From contig JAJZES010000045.1 in the NCBI GenBank assembly GCA_021845985.1, positions 124,001 through 188,000 on the forward strand: a stretch of DNA of 64,000 nucleotides, written 5' to 3'. Positions 1 through 8,946 of this stretch are shown here, piece after piece. The notes beneath the pieces were generated by a model that saw only the letters and a program-made list of their open reading frames with translations, did not search any database and was not told the DNA's origin. Within the stretch, counting starts at the first letter, position 1. The number at the start of each line of letters is the position of its first letter. This DNA is from Pseudomonadota bacterium (GTDB lineage: Bacteria; Pseudomonadota; Alphaproteobacteria; Acetobacterales; Acetobacteraceae). The position numbers and the translations under genes are program-made.

Positions 1-533
1 GCCATCAGCGCCTGCTGTGCGCCGACCTGCGCCTGCGCCGCCTTGAGATTGGCGGCGTCGGTATCGACCACCGATTGCGCCACACCCTGCGCCGCGAGCT
101 GGCGCACATCGCGGTGCAGGGTGACGCCGGCAAGGTCGGCCGCGGCCTGAAGCTGCGCCAGTCTGGCGTCGTCATCGTTCGGCCGCAGCCGCAGCAGCAG
201 CGCGCCGGCGGCCACGTCCTGTCCCGAATCAAAGTGAATCTCGTCGACGATGCCGGCGATCTCGGCGGCGATGTCGGTGCCGCTGGAGGCGCGCAGCGTC
301 CCGGTGGCATGCAGTTGCGGCTGCCATGGCTGCGTCGTCGCCGTGGCGGTGGCGATCGTCGGCACCTGGGAGGTGATCTGATGCACCACCTGGGTCAGAA
401 TCCTGGTCTTGAAGCGGTGGAACGCGATCAGCCCGACGGCGAGCAGCCCCATCACGACCAGCATGACCAGCATGCGCAGCCACGTCCGCGGCCGTCGCGG
501 CCGGACGCTGGTGACCGAGGCGCTGTCGTTCAT
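1..533 (-). CDS. RND efflux periplasmic adaptor (HlyD/MFP family), 3' end outside window
   Basis: This is the N-terminal 177 residues of a membrane fusion protein that links an inner-membrane RND pump to an outer-membrane channel. A basic N-terminus is followed by a single membrane anchor at about residues 19-38. A biotinyl-lipoyl-like half with the signature GTLRASSGTDIAAEIAGIV follows, and then the start of the alpha-helical hairpin. The ATG overlaps the stop of the outer-membrane gene (ATGA), so the two are translationally coupled. The pump gene should lie just beyond position 1. The family call is firm; the substrate is unknown. Confidence 0.85.
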   Translation of the reverse strand, partial: MNDSASVTSVRPRRPRTWLRMLVMLVVMGLLAVGLIAFHRFKTRILTQVVHQITSQVPTIATATATTQPWQPQLHATGTLRASSGTDIAAEIAGIVDEIHFDSGQDVAAGALLLRLRPNDDDARLAQLQAAADLAGVTLHRDVRQLAAQGVAQSVVDTDAANLKAAQAQVGAQQALM

Positions 534-2032
534 GGCAGTATCCCGCAGCAATCGACGATGTCGGCGTTGACGTCGTGACGGTTCCACCAGCCGCCGCCAA
601 GCGCCTGGAACAGCGCGACGGTGTCGGAGAACCGGATCGCCTGCGCCGCGACCAGCAGCAGGCGTGCATTCTGGAACGTCTGCTCGGCGGCGAGCAGCGA
701 CAAATAGCTGCCGGCGCCGGCGCTGAACTGCGCCCGCGCCACCTCCAGGCTTTCCGCCGCAGTGCGCTCCGACAGCAACTGGGCGTGCAGCGCCTGCGCG
801 TCCTGATCGAGCGACACCAGCGCGTTGGCGACATCCTTGAACGCCGTGTTGACGGTGCTGCTGTACTGGGCGGCGGCGACCTGCACCGTGGCCATCGCGG
901 CGCGGCGGCGGTGCAGCAGCGTGCCGCCCTCGAACACCGGCTGAGCAATCGCCTGCGCCAGACTCCACACCAGCCCGGTCGGCGTGAACAGCAGCGGCAG
1001 CGTCGTGCCCTCATAGCCATAGCCGGCGGTCAGCGAGACATTCGGCAGCATGTTGGCGGTGGCGATGCCGACGCCGGCGGTGGCCGAATGCAGCAGCGCC
1101 TCATAGGCGCGGATGTCCGGCCGCTGCTCGACCAGTTTGGAGGGCAGCGACAGCGGCAGTTCCTCCGGCAGATTGAGCGAGGCGAAGGTCACCGGTGCGT
1201 CGGTGAACTGCGCCGGCTGGGCGCCGAGATAGACGGCAAGCTGATTGCGCGTCTGTTCAAGCTGCTTGATCAGCGGCGGCAGCGTCGCCTCGGCGGCGGC
1301 CAGGCTCGATTGCTGCTGCAGCACGTCGGCGCGGCTGATCCCGCCCAGCTCGAAGCGGCGCTGCGACACGTCGAGTTCCTGGCGATACAGCCGCAGGATC
1401 TCCCGCGTCGCGTCGATCTGCGCCTGCGTCGCCGCCTCGCTGATCGCGGCGTTGACGACGTTGGCGGCGAGGGTCAGATAGGTTGCTTCGAGTTCGAACC
1501 GCTCATACTCGGCCTGCGCATCCAGTTGCTCGACCTGCCGACGGATGCCGCCGAACACGTCGAGCGTGTAGGAAACGTTGAGCGACGCCGAATCGAGGCT
1601 GAACAGTGCCGAGCCGTTGCCGAGGCCGAACGCGGCCAGCGACACTTGCTGGCGGGTATGGCTGAAGCCGCCCGAGATGCTGGGAAAAAGCGCGCCCTGC
1701 CCGGCCCGGGTGTTTTCCCGCGCCACCCGCAGCGTCGCCTCGGCGGCGGCGAGGTCGGGGTTGGCGCGGATGGCACGGGCGACGAGGTCGGTGATCTGCG
1801 GTGAGCGGAACAGGCTCCACCACTCGCCGGGCAGGTCGCGGCCGGCGACGAGGTGCTGCGCCGCGCCGCCCTTGATGTCGGCGGTCTCGGTCGTCTGCGG
1901 CGCCGGGGTGCGGGTAAAGCCATCCGCTGTCGGCGGCGCCGGACGCGCAAAGTCCGGGCCGACGGCGCAGCCCGCCAGCAGCAGAACCGCGGCGGCGGCG
2001 AGCCGTCGGACAGGAAGAAGCGGCGCGGACAT
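530..2032 (-). CDS. Outer-membrane efflux lipoprotein (NodT/OprM-type, TolC superfamily)
   Basis: A 500-residue outer-membrane factor that forms the exit duct of the tripartite RND pump. The start MSAPLLPVRRLAAA gives a lipoprotein signal peptide with lipobox LLAGC (Cys at residue 22). The open frame continues far upstream, but only this start gives a signal sequence. After the Cys come two OEP repeats, with recognisable features such as WWSLFRSPQITDLVARA and, in the second repeat, LVEQRPDIRAYEALL. The length is typical of NodT-family proteins. It is the first gene of an operon with the adaptor (ATGA overlap) and is divergent from a TetR gene that probably controls both. Confidence 0.9.
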   Translation of the reverse strand: MSAPLLPVRRLAAAAVLLLAGCAVGPDFARPAPPTADGFTRTPAPQTTETADIKGGAAQHLVAGRDLPGEWWSLFRSPQITDLVARAIRANPDLAAAEATLRVARENTRAGQGALFPSISGGFSHTRQQVSLAAFGLGNGSALFSLDSASLNVSYTLDVFGGIRRQVEQLDAQAEYERFELEATYLTLAANVVNAAISEAATQAQIDATREILRLYRQELDVSQRRFELGGISRADVLQQQSSLAAAEATLPPLIKQLEQTRNQLAVYLGAQPAQFTDAPVTFASLNLPEELPLSLPSKLVEQRPDIRAYEALLHSATAGVGIATANMLPNVSLTAGYGYEGTTLPLLFTPTGLVWSLAQAIAQPVFEGGTLLHRRRAAMATVQVAAAQYSSTVNTAFKDVANALVSLDQDAQALHAQLLSERTAAESLEVARAQFSAGAGSYLSLLAAEQTFQNARLLLVAAQAIRFSDTVALFQALGGGWWNRHDVNADIVDCCGILP

Positions 2033-2076
2033 GTCGGTCGAGGCTTCCCTTGCGGCTGTCGTTCCCTTAGACTTTA

Positions 2077-2092
2077 TGGACTGAACTGTCCA
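2077..2092. promoter_or_regulatory. Candidate TetR operator between efflux operon and tetR
   Basis: TGGACTGAACTGTCCA is an interrupted palindrome (TGGAC.G..C.GTCCA). It lies midway between the two divergent start codons (2032 and 2129). Its size and position suit binding by the TetR-family protein encoded next door and control of both directions. This is inferred from symmetry and position only. Confidence 0.5.
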
Positions 2093-2128
2093 GTCTGAAT
2101 CGAACCCGCTGGATGCAGGAGGCGACCG

Positions 2129-2791
2129 ATGCCGCAGGACGGCGCGCCGAAACGGCCGGGCCGGCCGAGGAACCCGGCCAAGCACGCCGCCATCCTGCAA
2201 GCGGCGGGGGAGCTGTTCATGCGCCTGCCGTTCGAGGCGGTGTCGATGGACGCCGTCGCCGCCGCCGCCGGCGTCTCCAAAATGACGCTGTACGCGCATT
2301 TCGGCGATAAAGAATCGTTGTTCGTCGCGTTGGTGAGCAGCTTTTCCGACCGCATGCTGGCGGCGCCGGCGGAGGTGCCTGACTCGGGCGGGCTGGCGCA
2401 GCGGCTGGAGGCGCTGGGCAAGGCGTTCCTCTGCCTCATTCTCAGTCCGCCGGCGCTGCGCATGCGACAGGCGCTGTCCGGCGCGCTGCGCGCCGATCCG
2501 GCGCTCGCCGAACGGTTCTACGAGGCCGGACCGGGGCGCACCCGGCGGGCGCTGGCGGCGATCATCGCCGACGGCATGGCGGGCGGCACGTTGCGCCCCG
2601 ACGACCCGCTGCTGGCGGCGGAGGACCTGCTCAGCCTGTGGATCGGCGACCTGCCGGGGCGACTGGCGATCGGCCTCGCCGCGCCGACCGCGGCGGCCGA
2701 CCTCGCGGCACGCGCCCGGCGCGGCACCGGCATCTTTCTGCGCGCCTACGGCCTCGCCGCCGCATCGGCGGCGCCACCCGGCGATGGCTGA
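2129..2791 (+). CDS. TetR-family transcriptional regulator of the efflux operon
   Basis: A 220-residue TetR/AcrR-type repressor. The N-terminal helix-turn-helix spans about residues 20-65 with the classic core VSKMTLYAHFGDKESLF, and the C-terminal half is a helical ligand-binding domain. The start ATG is preceded by AGGAGG at good spacing. It is transcribed away from the RND efflux genes across a 96-bp gap holding a palindrome. The usual logic is that ligand binding releases the repressor and induces the pump. The ligand cannot be read from sequence. Confidence 0.88.
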   Translation: MPQDGAPKRPGRPRNPAKHAAILQAAGELFMRLPFEAVSMDAVAAAAGVSKMTLYAHFGDKESLFVALVSSFSDRMLAAPAEVPDSGGLAQRLEALGKAFLCLILSPPALRMRQALSGALRADPALAERFYEAGPGRTRRALAAIIADGMAGGTLRPDDPLLAAEDLLSLWIGDLPGRLAIGLAAPTAAADLAARARRGTGIFLRAYGLAAASAAPPGDG

Positions 2792-2817
2792 ACCGCCAGC
2801 CCCGGCCGGCACGCTGA

Positions 2818-3609
2818 TCAGCGCGCCGCGCGGCGCTGCGGTCGCGGGAAGAAGGCGCTGGTCCTGGCCTGGTAGGCGCGATAGGCGCTGCCGCGCGAGC
2901 GCAGCATCGCCGCCTCCAGCGGCGGGATGCCGGAGACATACACCAGCAGCCAGTACATCATCGCCGGCGCGGCCAGCGTCAGCCAGCCCCACGGCCACGA
3001 TGCGTCGATGGCGAAGATCGGGTAGGCGATCCAGCCGAGCCACTCAAAAAAATAATTTGGGTGACGCGACAGCGCCCACAGCCCGCGGTCGCAGACCCGC
3101 CCGCGCGCTGTCGGGTCGCGCCGGAACCGCTCCATCTGCCCGTCGGCCACCGCCTCCCCGACCAGCGCCGCCAGCAGCACCAGAACCGCCAGCGCATCGG
3201 CCGGCCGCGGCGCCGGCGCCGGATTGCCCGCCGCCAGGGCGATGGCGCCGATCAGCGGCAGCGCCGCCGCAGCCTGGATCATCAGAAAGCGGAACATGCG
3301 GCGCTGGAATGCCGCCCCCCATTCGCGGCGGAAGGCGGCATAGCGGGCGTCTTCCGGTCCGTGCGCGGTGCGCCCGGCGATGTGCAGGCCGAGCCGCAGC
3401 GCCCACAGCACCGCCCCCGCCGCGACCAGCCCCGGCCGCCATTCGCCCCCGCCGGCGAGCGCCGCGGCGGCGCCGCACACGCCGGTGCCGAACGTCCAGC
3501 ACGCATCCACCCATCCAGCATTGCCGAGGATGAACTGCACCACCCAGGCAAACGCCATTACTGCAAACATCCCTGCCGCCGCCCAGATCGCCGCGTCCAC
3601 CCCGTGCAT
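2818..3609 (-). CDS. DUF1295 membrane protein (steroid 5-alpha-reductase C-terminal-like)
   Basis: A polytopic membrane protein of about 263 residues with six or more hydrophobic segments. The C-terminal motif SRHPNYFFEWLGW is diagnostic of DUF1295, related to steroid 5-alpha-reductase and isoprenylcysteine methyltransferase folds. I chose the start MHGVDAAIWAAAGMF; an upstream start at 3681 would add a low-complexity stretch of 24 residues. It is convergent with tetR (26-bp gap) and divergent from the FAD oxidoreductase. DUF1295 genes often travel with the amine-oxidase-like, DUF1365 and Cfa genes found next door, which points to lipid modification. The reaction is not known. Confidence 0.82.
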   Translation of the reverse strand: MHGVDAAIWAAAGMFAVMAFAWVVQFILGNAGWVDACWTFGTGVCGAAAALAGGGEWRPGLVAAGAVLWALRLGLHIAGRTAHGPEDARYAAFRREWGAAFQRRMFRFLMIQAAAALPLIGAIALAAGNPAPAPRPADALAVLVLLAALVGEAVADGQMERFRRDPTARGRVCDRGLWALSRHPNYFFEWLGWIAYPIFAIDASWPWGWLTLAAPAMMYWLLVYVSGIPPLEAAMLRSRGSAYRAYQARTSAFFPRPQRRAAR

Positions 3610-3768
3610 CGCATCAAGCCCCCCAGCCCCTGCCAAGGTGGCGGCGGCCGTCGCCGATGCGACCCCTGCGGCTGCATCCAAATCGCCATTCTTGACGTAT
3701 CAATTTTCGACCCCAGCCTTCACAGGAATGTTAACTTTGGCCCCACCCCTGCCCCACGGCTCAGTCCG

Positions 3769-5094
3769 ATGACGCCGCCGCTCGACGTGGCCGTCATAGG
3801 CTCCGGCATTTCCGGCCTCGCCTGCGCCTGGCTGCTGGCGCAGCGCCACCGGGTGACGCTGTTCGAGGCGGCGGAGCGGCTTGGCGGCCATACCAACACC
3901 GTCGATGTCGCCGCGCCAGCCGGCCGCCTCGCCGTCGATACCGGGTTCATCGTCCATAACCAGCGCACCTACCCGAACCTGACGGCGCTGCTGCGGCATC
4001 TCGGCGTGGCGACGCAGCCCTCGGAGATGTCGTTTGGCGTCTCGCTCGACGACGGGCGGCTGCAATATGCCGGCACCGATCTTGGCACATTGTTCGCGCA
4101 GCGGCGCAATCTGCTGCGTCCGCGGTTCTGGGCGATGCTGCGCGACCTGCGCCGGTTCTACCGCGACGCCCCCCCGGCCCTGGCCACGCTGCCGGAGATC
4201 TCGCTCGGCGACTATCTCGACCGCAGCGGCATCGGCCCTGCCTTCCAACACGATCATCTGTTGCCGATGGCCGCCGCCATCTGGTCCTGTCCGGCCGGCG
4301 CGGTGCGCGACTATCCGGCTGCCGCCTTCATCCGCTTCTGCGCCACCCACGGGCTGCTGCAACTGCGCGACCGGCCGGTCTGGCGCACCATCAGCGGCGG
4401 CAGCCGTGCCTATGTCGCGCCGCTCACCGCCCCGCTGGCCGGGCGCATCCGGCTTGGCCGGCGGGTGCTGGGGCTGTCACGCGACGCCGAGGGCGTCACC
4501 CTGCACAGCGTCGGCCACCCGCCGGCCCGCTTCGACCATGCCGTGGTCGCCACCCATGCCGATCAGGCGCTGGCCATGCTGAGCGATGCCGATGCCGCGG
4601 AACGCCGCCTGCTCGGTGCCTTCGGTTACACCAGCAACCTTGCCGTCCTGCACAGCGACCCGGCGCTGATGCCGAAGCTGCGCCGGGTCTGGTCGAGCTG
4701 GAACTATCTCGGCGGACGCGGCGACACCGACCCGCCGACCGTCAGCTACTGGATGAACCGGCTGCAGCGCCTGCCGTCCGGCCTCGACCTGTTCGTCACC
4801 CTCAACCCGCCGCGACCGCCGCGGCCGGGGATGCTGCTGCGCACCGAACGCTACGACCATCCGGTGTTCGACCTCGCGGCGCTGCGCGCGCAGCGCGATC
4901 TGTGGTCGCTGCAAGGGGCGCGGCGCACCTGGTTCTGCGGCGCGCATTTCGGCGCCGGCTTCCATGAGGACGGGTTGCAATCCGGCCTCGCCGTCGCCGA
5001 AGCGCTCGGCGGCGTCCGCCGACCCTGGACGGTGCCCGACGAATCCGGCCGGCTGCAACTGCCGGCCGACCGTTCCCAGGCGTTCAGCGCATGA
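3769..5094 (+). CDS. NAD(P)/FAD-dependent oxidoreductase (amine oxidase-like) of a lipid-modification cluster
   Basis: A 441-residue flavoprotein. The N-terminus carries a Rossmann dinucleotide-binding motif (VAVIGSGISGLACAWLL) followed by FEAAERLGGHTNT, typical of the protoporphyrinogen oxidase/phytoene desaturase/amine oxidase superfamily. The C-terminus has the second FAD contact (FGAGFHEDGLQSG). The frame is open upstream, but ATG 3769 is the start that begins directly at the Rossmann fold. Its last bases overlap the DUF1365 start (ATGA). With DUF1365 and a Cfa-like methyltransferase it probably oxidises or desaturates a membrane fatty acyl chain. That role is inferred. Confidence 0.85.
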   Translation: MTPPLDVAVIGSGISGLACAWLLAQRHRVTLFEAAERLGGHTNTVDVAAPAGRLAVDTGFIVHNQRTYPNLTALLRHLGVATQPSEMSFGVSLDDGRLQYAGTDLGTLFAQRRNLLRPRFWAMLRDLRRFYRDAPPALATLPEISLGDYLDRSGIGPAFQHDHLLPMAAAIWSCPAGAVRDYPAAAFIRFCATHGLLQLRDRPVWRTISGGSRAYVAPLTAPLAGRIRLGRRVLGLSRDAEGVTLHSVGHPPARFDHAVVATHADQALAMLSDADAAERRLLGAFGYTSNLAVLHSDPALMPKLRRVWSSWNYLGGRGDTDPPTVSYWMNRLQRLPSGLDLFVTLNPPRPPRPGMLLRTERYDHPVFDLAALRAQRDLWSLQGARRTWFCGAHFGAGFHEDGLQSGLAVAEALGGVRRPWTVPDESGRLQLPADRSQAFSA

Positions 5095-5861
5095 TCTCCT
5101 GCCTCTACCGCGGCAGCGTCCGCCATGTCCGCCACGCGCCGCGGCGGCACAGACTGCGCTATCGCGGCTTCTGGCTGCTGCTCGACCTCGACGAAGTGCC
5201 GGCGCTGGCGGCGCGGCTGCGGCTGTTCTCGCGCGACCGCTTCAACCTGTTCGGCTTCACCGAACGCGACCATGGCGACGGCACGCCGGGCGGGCTGCGC
5301 GGCTGGGTGGCACGCCAGCTCGACGCGGCCGGCCTCGCCGCCGACGGGCCGGTGCGGCTGCTGACCATGCCGCGGGTGCTCGGCTACGTGTTCAACCCGA
5401 TCAGCATTTTCTTCTGCCACCGGGCCGATGGCGCGCTGGTGGCCATTCTCTACGAAGTGCGCAACACCTTCGGCCAGCGCCACAGCTACCTGATCGCCGC
5501 CAGCAACGCCGCCGGTCCGCAGCGCCAGACGTGCCACAAGGAGCTGTATGTGTCGCCGTTCATGCCGATGGAGATGCTCTACACGTTCCGCATTGCCCCG
5601 CCGGCGGAGCGCGTTGCCGTCGCCATCGAGGTCGCCGGGCGGCACGGCCGGGTGCTGACGGCAACCCTCGCCGGCCGCCGCGCCGCGCTGACCGACGCCA
5701 CCCTGCTGCGCGCCTTCCTCGCGGTGCCGCTGCTGACGCTGAAAGTGGTGGCGGCGATCCATTGGCAGGCGCTGCTGATCTGGCGCAAGGGAGTGGCGCT
5801 GCAGCCGCGCCCGGCGCCACCCCTGCATGCCGTCACCTTCATCCGTCCCGATCCTGTCTGA
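5091..5861 (+). CDS. DUF1365 protein
   Basis: A 256-residue DUF1365 protein with hallmark motifs YRGSVRHVRHAPRRH at the N-terminus, GYVFNPISIFFC near residue 100, RNTFGQRHSYL, and CHKELYVSPFMPM. It starts within the stop codon of the FAD oxidoreductase (ATGA overlap) and ends 10 bp before the Cfa-like gene, so the three form one operon. DUF1365 has no settled biochemical function. Its near-constant partnership with amine-oxidase-like and Cfa-like enzymes implies a shared role on acyl lipids. Confidence 0.85.
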   Translation: MISCLYRGSVRHVRHAPRRHRLRYRGFWLLLDLDEVPALAARLRLFSRDRFNLFGFTERDHGDGTPGGLRGWVARQLDAAGLAADGPVRLLTMPRVLGYVFNPISIFFCHRADGALVAILYEVRNTFGQRHSYLIAASNAAGPQRQTCHKELYVSPFMPMEMLYTFRIAPPAERVAVAIEVAGRHGRVLTATLAGRRAALTDATLLRAFLAVPLLTLKVVAAIHWQALLIWRKGVALQPRPAPPLHAVTFIRPDPV

Positions 5862-5871
5862 GGGCGCGCCG

Positions 5872-7101
5872 ATGTCGCATTCCACGCTCTCCCATGCCGT
5901 CCCCACCGGCCGCCGCCGCTACCGCCGGCTGCACTGGGTGCTGCAGCGGCTGCTGTCGCGCCTCGTTGCCGGCACGCTGACGCTGCGCCTGCCCGACGGC
6001 ACCACGCTGCGCGGCACCGGCGCACGGCCGGGACCAGCGGCGAGCATCGAGCTGCACCGCTGGCGCACGGTGCGCCGGTTCCTGCTCGGCGGCGATAACG
6101 GCCTCGCCGAAGCCTATATGGACGCCGACTGGTCTACCCCCGATCTGCCGGCGCTGCTGGAGTTCGGTGCGCTCAATCAGGACGCCATCGGCGCCGGTGG
6201 CGGCTGGCGGGCGCGGCTGGTCCGCCGGCTGCTGCATCTCGCCAGCGCCAACACCCGCTCCGGCAGCCGGCGCAACATCCGCGCCCATTACGACCTCGGC
6301 AATGCCTTCTACGCGACGTGGCTCGACCGCAGCATGACCTATTCCTCCGCCATCTCCACCGCCGCGGCGCACGCGCTGGAGGAGGCGCAGGAGCAGAAGC
6401 TTGCCTATATCGTGCGCCTTCTGGCACTGAGCGGGTCGGAACGGGTGCTGGAAATCGGCTGTGGCTGGGGTGCGCTGGCCGAGCGGATCGCGGCGCGCGG
6501 CTGCCACATCACCGGGCTGACCCTGTCGCCGGCGCAGCGCGGCCACGCCCTCGCCCGGCTGCAAGCGGCGGGTCTTGCCGAGCGGGCGGAACTGCGGCTG
6601 CAAGATTACCGCGACACCAGCGGTCGCTTCGACCGCATCGTCTCGATCGAGATGCTGGAGGCGGTCGGTGCGGAATACTGGCCGGCCTATTTCGCCACCC
6701 TGCGCGACCGGATGGCGGCCGGTGGGCATGCGGTGCTGCAGTTCATCAGCATCGCCGAGGACCGGTTCGCCGCCTATCGCGACGGCGCCGATTTCATCCA
6801 GCGCCATATATTCCCCGGCGGCATGCTGCCCTCCGTCGCCGCGATGCAGTCGGAGGCGTCGCGCGCCGGCCTCGTGTTGGAAACCGCGCTGACCTTCGCC
6901 GCCGGCTATGCCGCCACCCTGGCGGCATGGCGCCGCCGCTTCCTCGCCGCCTGGCCGGTGCTGCGCGAGCAGGGGTTCGACGAGGCATTCCGCCGCAAAT
7001 GGGAATATTATCTGGCCTATTGCGAGGCCGGGTTCCGCACCGGAATCCTCGATGTCGGCCTGTACGTGGTCCGGCCGGAAACGGCAGAAAGCGCCGGATA
7101 G
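5872..7101 (+). CDS. Cyclopropane-fatty-acyl-phospholipid synthase-family SAM methyltransferase
   Basis: A 409-residue Cfa/CMAS-family enzyme. The N-terminal lipid-binding region (GGDNGLAEAYMDADWSTPDL) is followed by the SAM-binding domain with motif I VLEIGCGWGALAERI at about residue 190 and the downstream SIEMLEAVG segment. ATG 5872 was chosen because it follows the DUF1365 stop with a GAGGG-like ribosome site; a start at 5827 lies inside that gene. It likely transfers a methyl or methylene group from SAM to an unsaturated acyl chain of a membrane phospholipid. The linked FAD oxidoreductase makes a product beyond simple cyclopropane plausible. Confidence 0.85.
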   Translation: MSHSTLSHAVPTGRRRYRRLHWVLQRLLSRLVAGTLTLRLPDGTTLRGTGARPGPAASIELHRWRTVRRFLLGGDNGLAEAYMDADWSTPDLPALLEFGALNQDAIGAGGGWRARLVRRLLHLASANTRSGSRRNIRAHYDLGNAFYATWLDRSMTYSSAISTAAAHALEEAQEQKLAYIVRLLALSGSERVLEIGCGWGALAERIAARGCHITGLTLSPAQRGHALARLQAAGLAERAELRLQDYRDTSGRFDRIVSIEMLEAVGAEYWPAYFATLRDRMAAGGHAVLQFISIAEDRFAAYRDGADFIQRHIFPGGMLPSVAAMQSEASRAGLVLETALTFAAGYAATLAAWRRRFLAAWPVLREQGFDEAFRRKWEYYLAYCEAGFRTGILDVGLYVVRPETAESAG

Positions 7102-7120
7102 GCCGCCGGCGCGGCCGGGA

Positions 7121-8797
7121 CTAGGCTGATTTGCGCAACAGCCTGCCGGCGGCGCCGCCACGCGCCCGCGGCTTCGCTGGGCGCGCCTGCCCCGGCGCGT
7201 CCGCGGCGCGCTGCGCCGGCGCCGATGCGCCGCGGCTGGCGCGGTCGAGTACCAGGCGGGCATAATCGTCGAGATCGCCGTCGAACGGCACCACGCCGCC
7301 GTCCGCAGCGAGCCACAGCCGGTCCGCCACCAGTTCCATCAGCGATCGGTCGTGGGTGATCAGGATCACCGCGCCCCGGTACTCATTCAGCGCATCGAGC
7401 AGGGCGCGTCGGCTGTCGATGTCGAGATGGTTGGTCGGCTCGTCGAGGATCAGCAGATGCGGCGCCGCCATCGCCACCATGTTCAGCAGCAGCCGCGCCC
7501 GCTCGCCGCCCGACAGGTTGGCAACCGTGGTCGCCTGTTTGTCGAAGCCGATGCCGAAGCGGGCCAGGGTGGCGCGATGCCCGCTCTCGCCGAGATCAGG
7601 CCGGATGCGGCGGATGATGTCGAGTGGCGTTTCCGCCGGGTCCAGCGCCTCGATCTGGTGCTGGTGGAACCATCCGACCTGGATGCGCCGTTCGCGCTGC
7701 AGATGGCCGGCCTGGATCCCGAGCGCCCCCGCCGCCAGTTTGGCGAAGGTCGATTTGCCGGCGCCGTTGACCCCGAGCAGCCCGATCCGGTCGTCGATGT
7801 CGAGCCGCAGATTGAGGTCGCGCAGCACCGTCTGGCCGTCATAACCGACGCTGACCCCCTCCAGCCGCATCAGCGGCGGCGCCAACGGGCGCGCCGGCGA
7901 CGGCAGGGTGAAGGGTGCCACCCGCTCCTCGATGGTCGCTGCGATCGGCTGCAGCCTGGCCAGCCGCTTGACCCGCGACTGCGCCTGAGCCGCCTTGCTG
8001 GCCGAGGCGCCGAACCGATCGACGAAGCTCTGCAGATGCGCCCGCTCGGCGTCCTGCCGGGCACGGGACGCCGCCTGCAGCCGCAGCTTCTCGCCGCGCT
8101 GCCGCTCGAATTCGTCGTATCCGCCGCTGTAGAGATCGAGCCTGCCATCGGCAATGTGCAGTATGTGGTCAACCGAATTGTTGAGCAGTTCGCGGTCGTG
8201 GCTGATGATCAGGGCGGTGTGCGGATATTTCTTCAGCCGCGCTTCGAGCCATAGCGCGCCCTCAAGATCGAGATAGTTGGTCGGCTCGTCCAGCAGCAAC
8301 AAATCGGGCTGGGCGAACAGCGCCGCCGCCAGGGCGACGCGCATGCGCCAGCCGCCGGAGAATTCGGCCATCGGTCGGGCGAGGTCGGCGGTGGCAAAGC
8401 CGAGGCCACTGAGGATTTCGCCGGCCCGCGCCGGGGCGCGGTCGGCGTCGATCTCCATCAGCCGCATATAGATGTCGGCCATGCGCTCCGGTTCGGCCGC
8501 CGCCAGTTCGTCGTGCAGCGCCGCCCGTTCGGTATCGGCGGCCAGGATCGTGTTCAGCAGGCTGACCGGCGTTGCCGGATGTTCCTGATCGACGGCGGCG
8601 ATGCGCGCCGCCTTGGGCAGGCTGATCTCGCCGCTGTCGGCACCGAGCGTACCAAGGATCAGCTTGAACAGCGTCGATTTGCCGACGCCGTTGCGCCCGA
8701 CAAGGCCAACCTTGCCGCCGGCCGGCAGCGTCACCGTCGCCCGGTCAAAGAAGCGACGCCCCCACGCGGTGAAGACGAGTTGATCGATTTGCAGCAT
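7121..8797 (-). CDS. ABC-F family ATPase (YheS/Uup-like, ribosome-associated)
   Basis: A 558-residue protein with two ABC ATPase domains and no membrane segments. Domain 1 has Walker A GRNGVGKST, signature FSGGWRMR and Walker B LLLLDEPTNYLD. Domain 2 has GVNGAGKST, LSGGERARL and LLILDEPTNHLD. The linker between them is charged and helical. ABC-F proteins act on ribosomes as translation factors rather than as transporters. The start MLQIDQLVF was taken in place of an upstream ATG (8857), because the ABC fold begins there. A basic, Ala/Pro-rich tail follows domain 2. It is convergent with the Cfa gene. Confidence 0.88.
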   Translation of the reverse strand: MLQIDQLVFTAWGRRFFDRATVTLPAGGKVGLVGRNGVGKSTLFKLILGTLGADSGEISLPKAARIAAVDQEHPATPVSLLNTILAADTERAALHDELAAAEPERMADIYMRLMEIDADRAPARAGEILSGLGFATADLARPMAEFSGGWRMRVALAAALFAQPDLLLLDEPTNYLDLEGALWLEARLKKYPHTALIISHDRELLNNSVDHILHIADGRLDLYSGGYDEFERQRGEKLRLQAASRARQDAERAHLQSFVDRFGASASKAAQAQSRVKRLARLQPIAATIEERVAPFTLPSPARPLAPPLMRLEGVSVGYDGQTVLRDLNLRLDIDDRIGLLGVNGAGKSTFAKLAAGALGIQAGHLQRERRIQVGWFHQHQIEALDPAETPLDIIRRIRPDLGESGHRATLARFGIGFDKQATTVANLSGGERARLLLNMVAMAAPHLLILDEPTNHLDIDSRRALLDALNEYRGAVILITHDRSLMELVADRLWLAADGGVVPFDGDLDDYARLVLDRASRGASAPAQRAADAPGQARPAKPRARGGAAGRLLRKSA

Positions 8798-8946
8798 GCC
8801 AGGGACCGCCGAAGGACAGAACAAGACGATCCCGCGCGCCGAGCCGCCGCCCGCCATCTAGCCGACAGCGCCGCGCGCTGCCAGGGCGCTGGGCACATGG
8901 CCGGTCTCTGCTGCCGGTGGGCGCGCGCCGCTGATGCGGCGGCCGG

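Noticed and set aside
530-3043. An 837-residue reading of the efflux outer-membrane gene extending through tetR
   Set aside because: The extra N-terminal part is antisense to tetR. The lipoprotein signal at MSAPLLPVRR marks the true start.
3692-3720. TTGACG as the -35 box of a promoter for the FAD oxidoreductase
   Set aside because: No acceptable -10 element follows at 16-18 bp.
7880-7895. A further copy of the 20.2-kb hairpin repeat (CCAACGGGCG)
   Set aside because: Only ten bases match and the second arm is absent. It lies inside the ABC-F gene and is a chance match.
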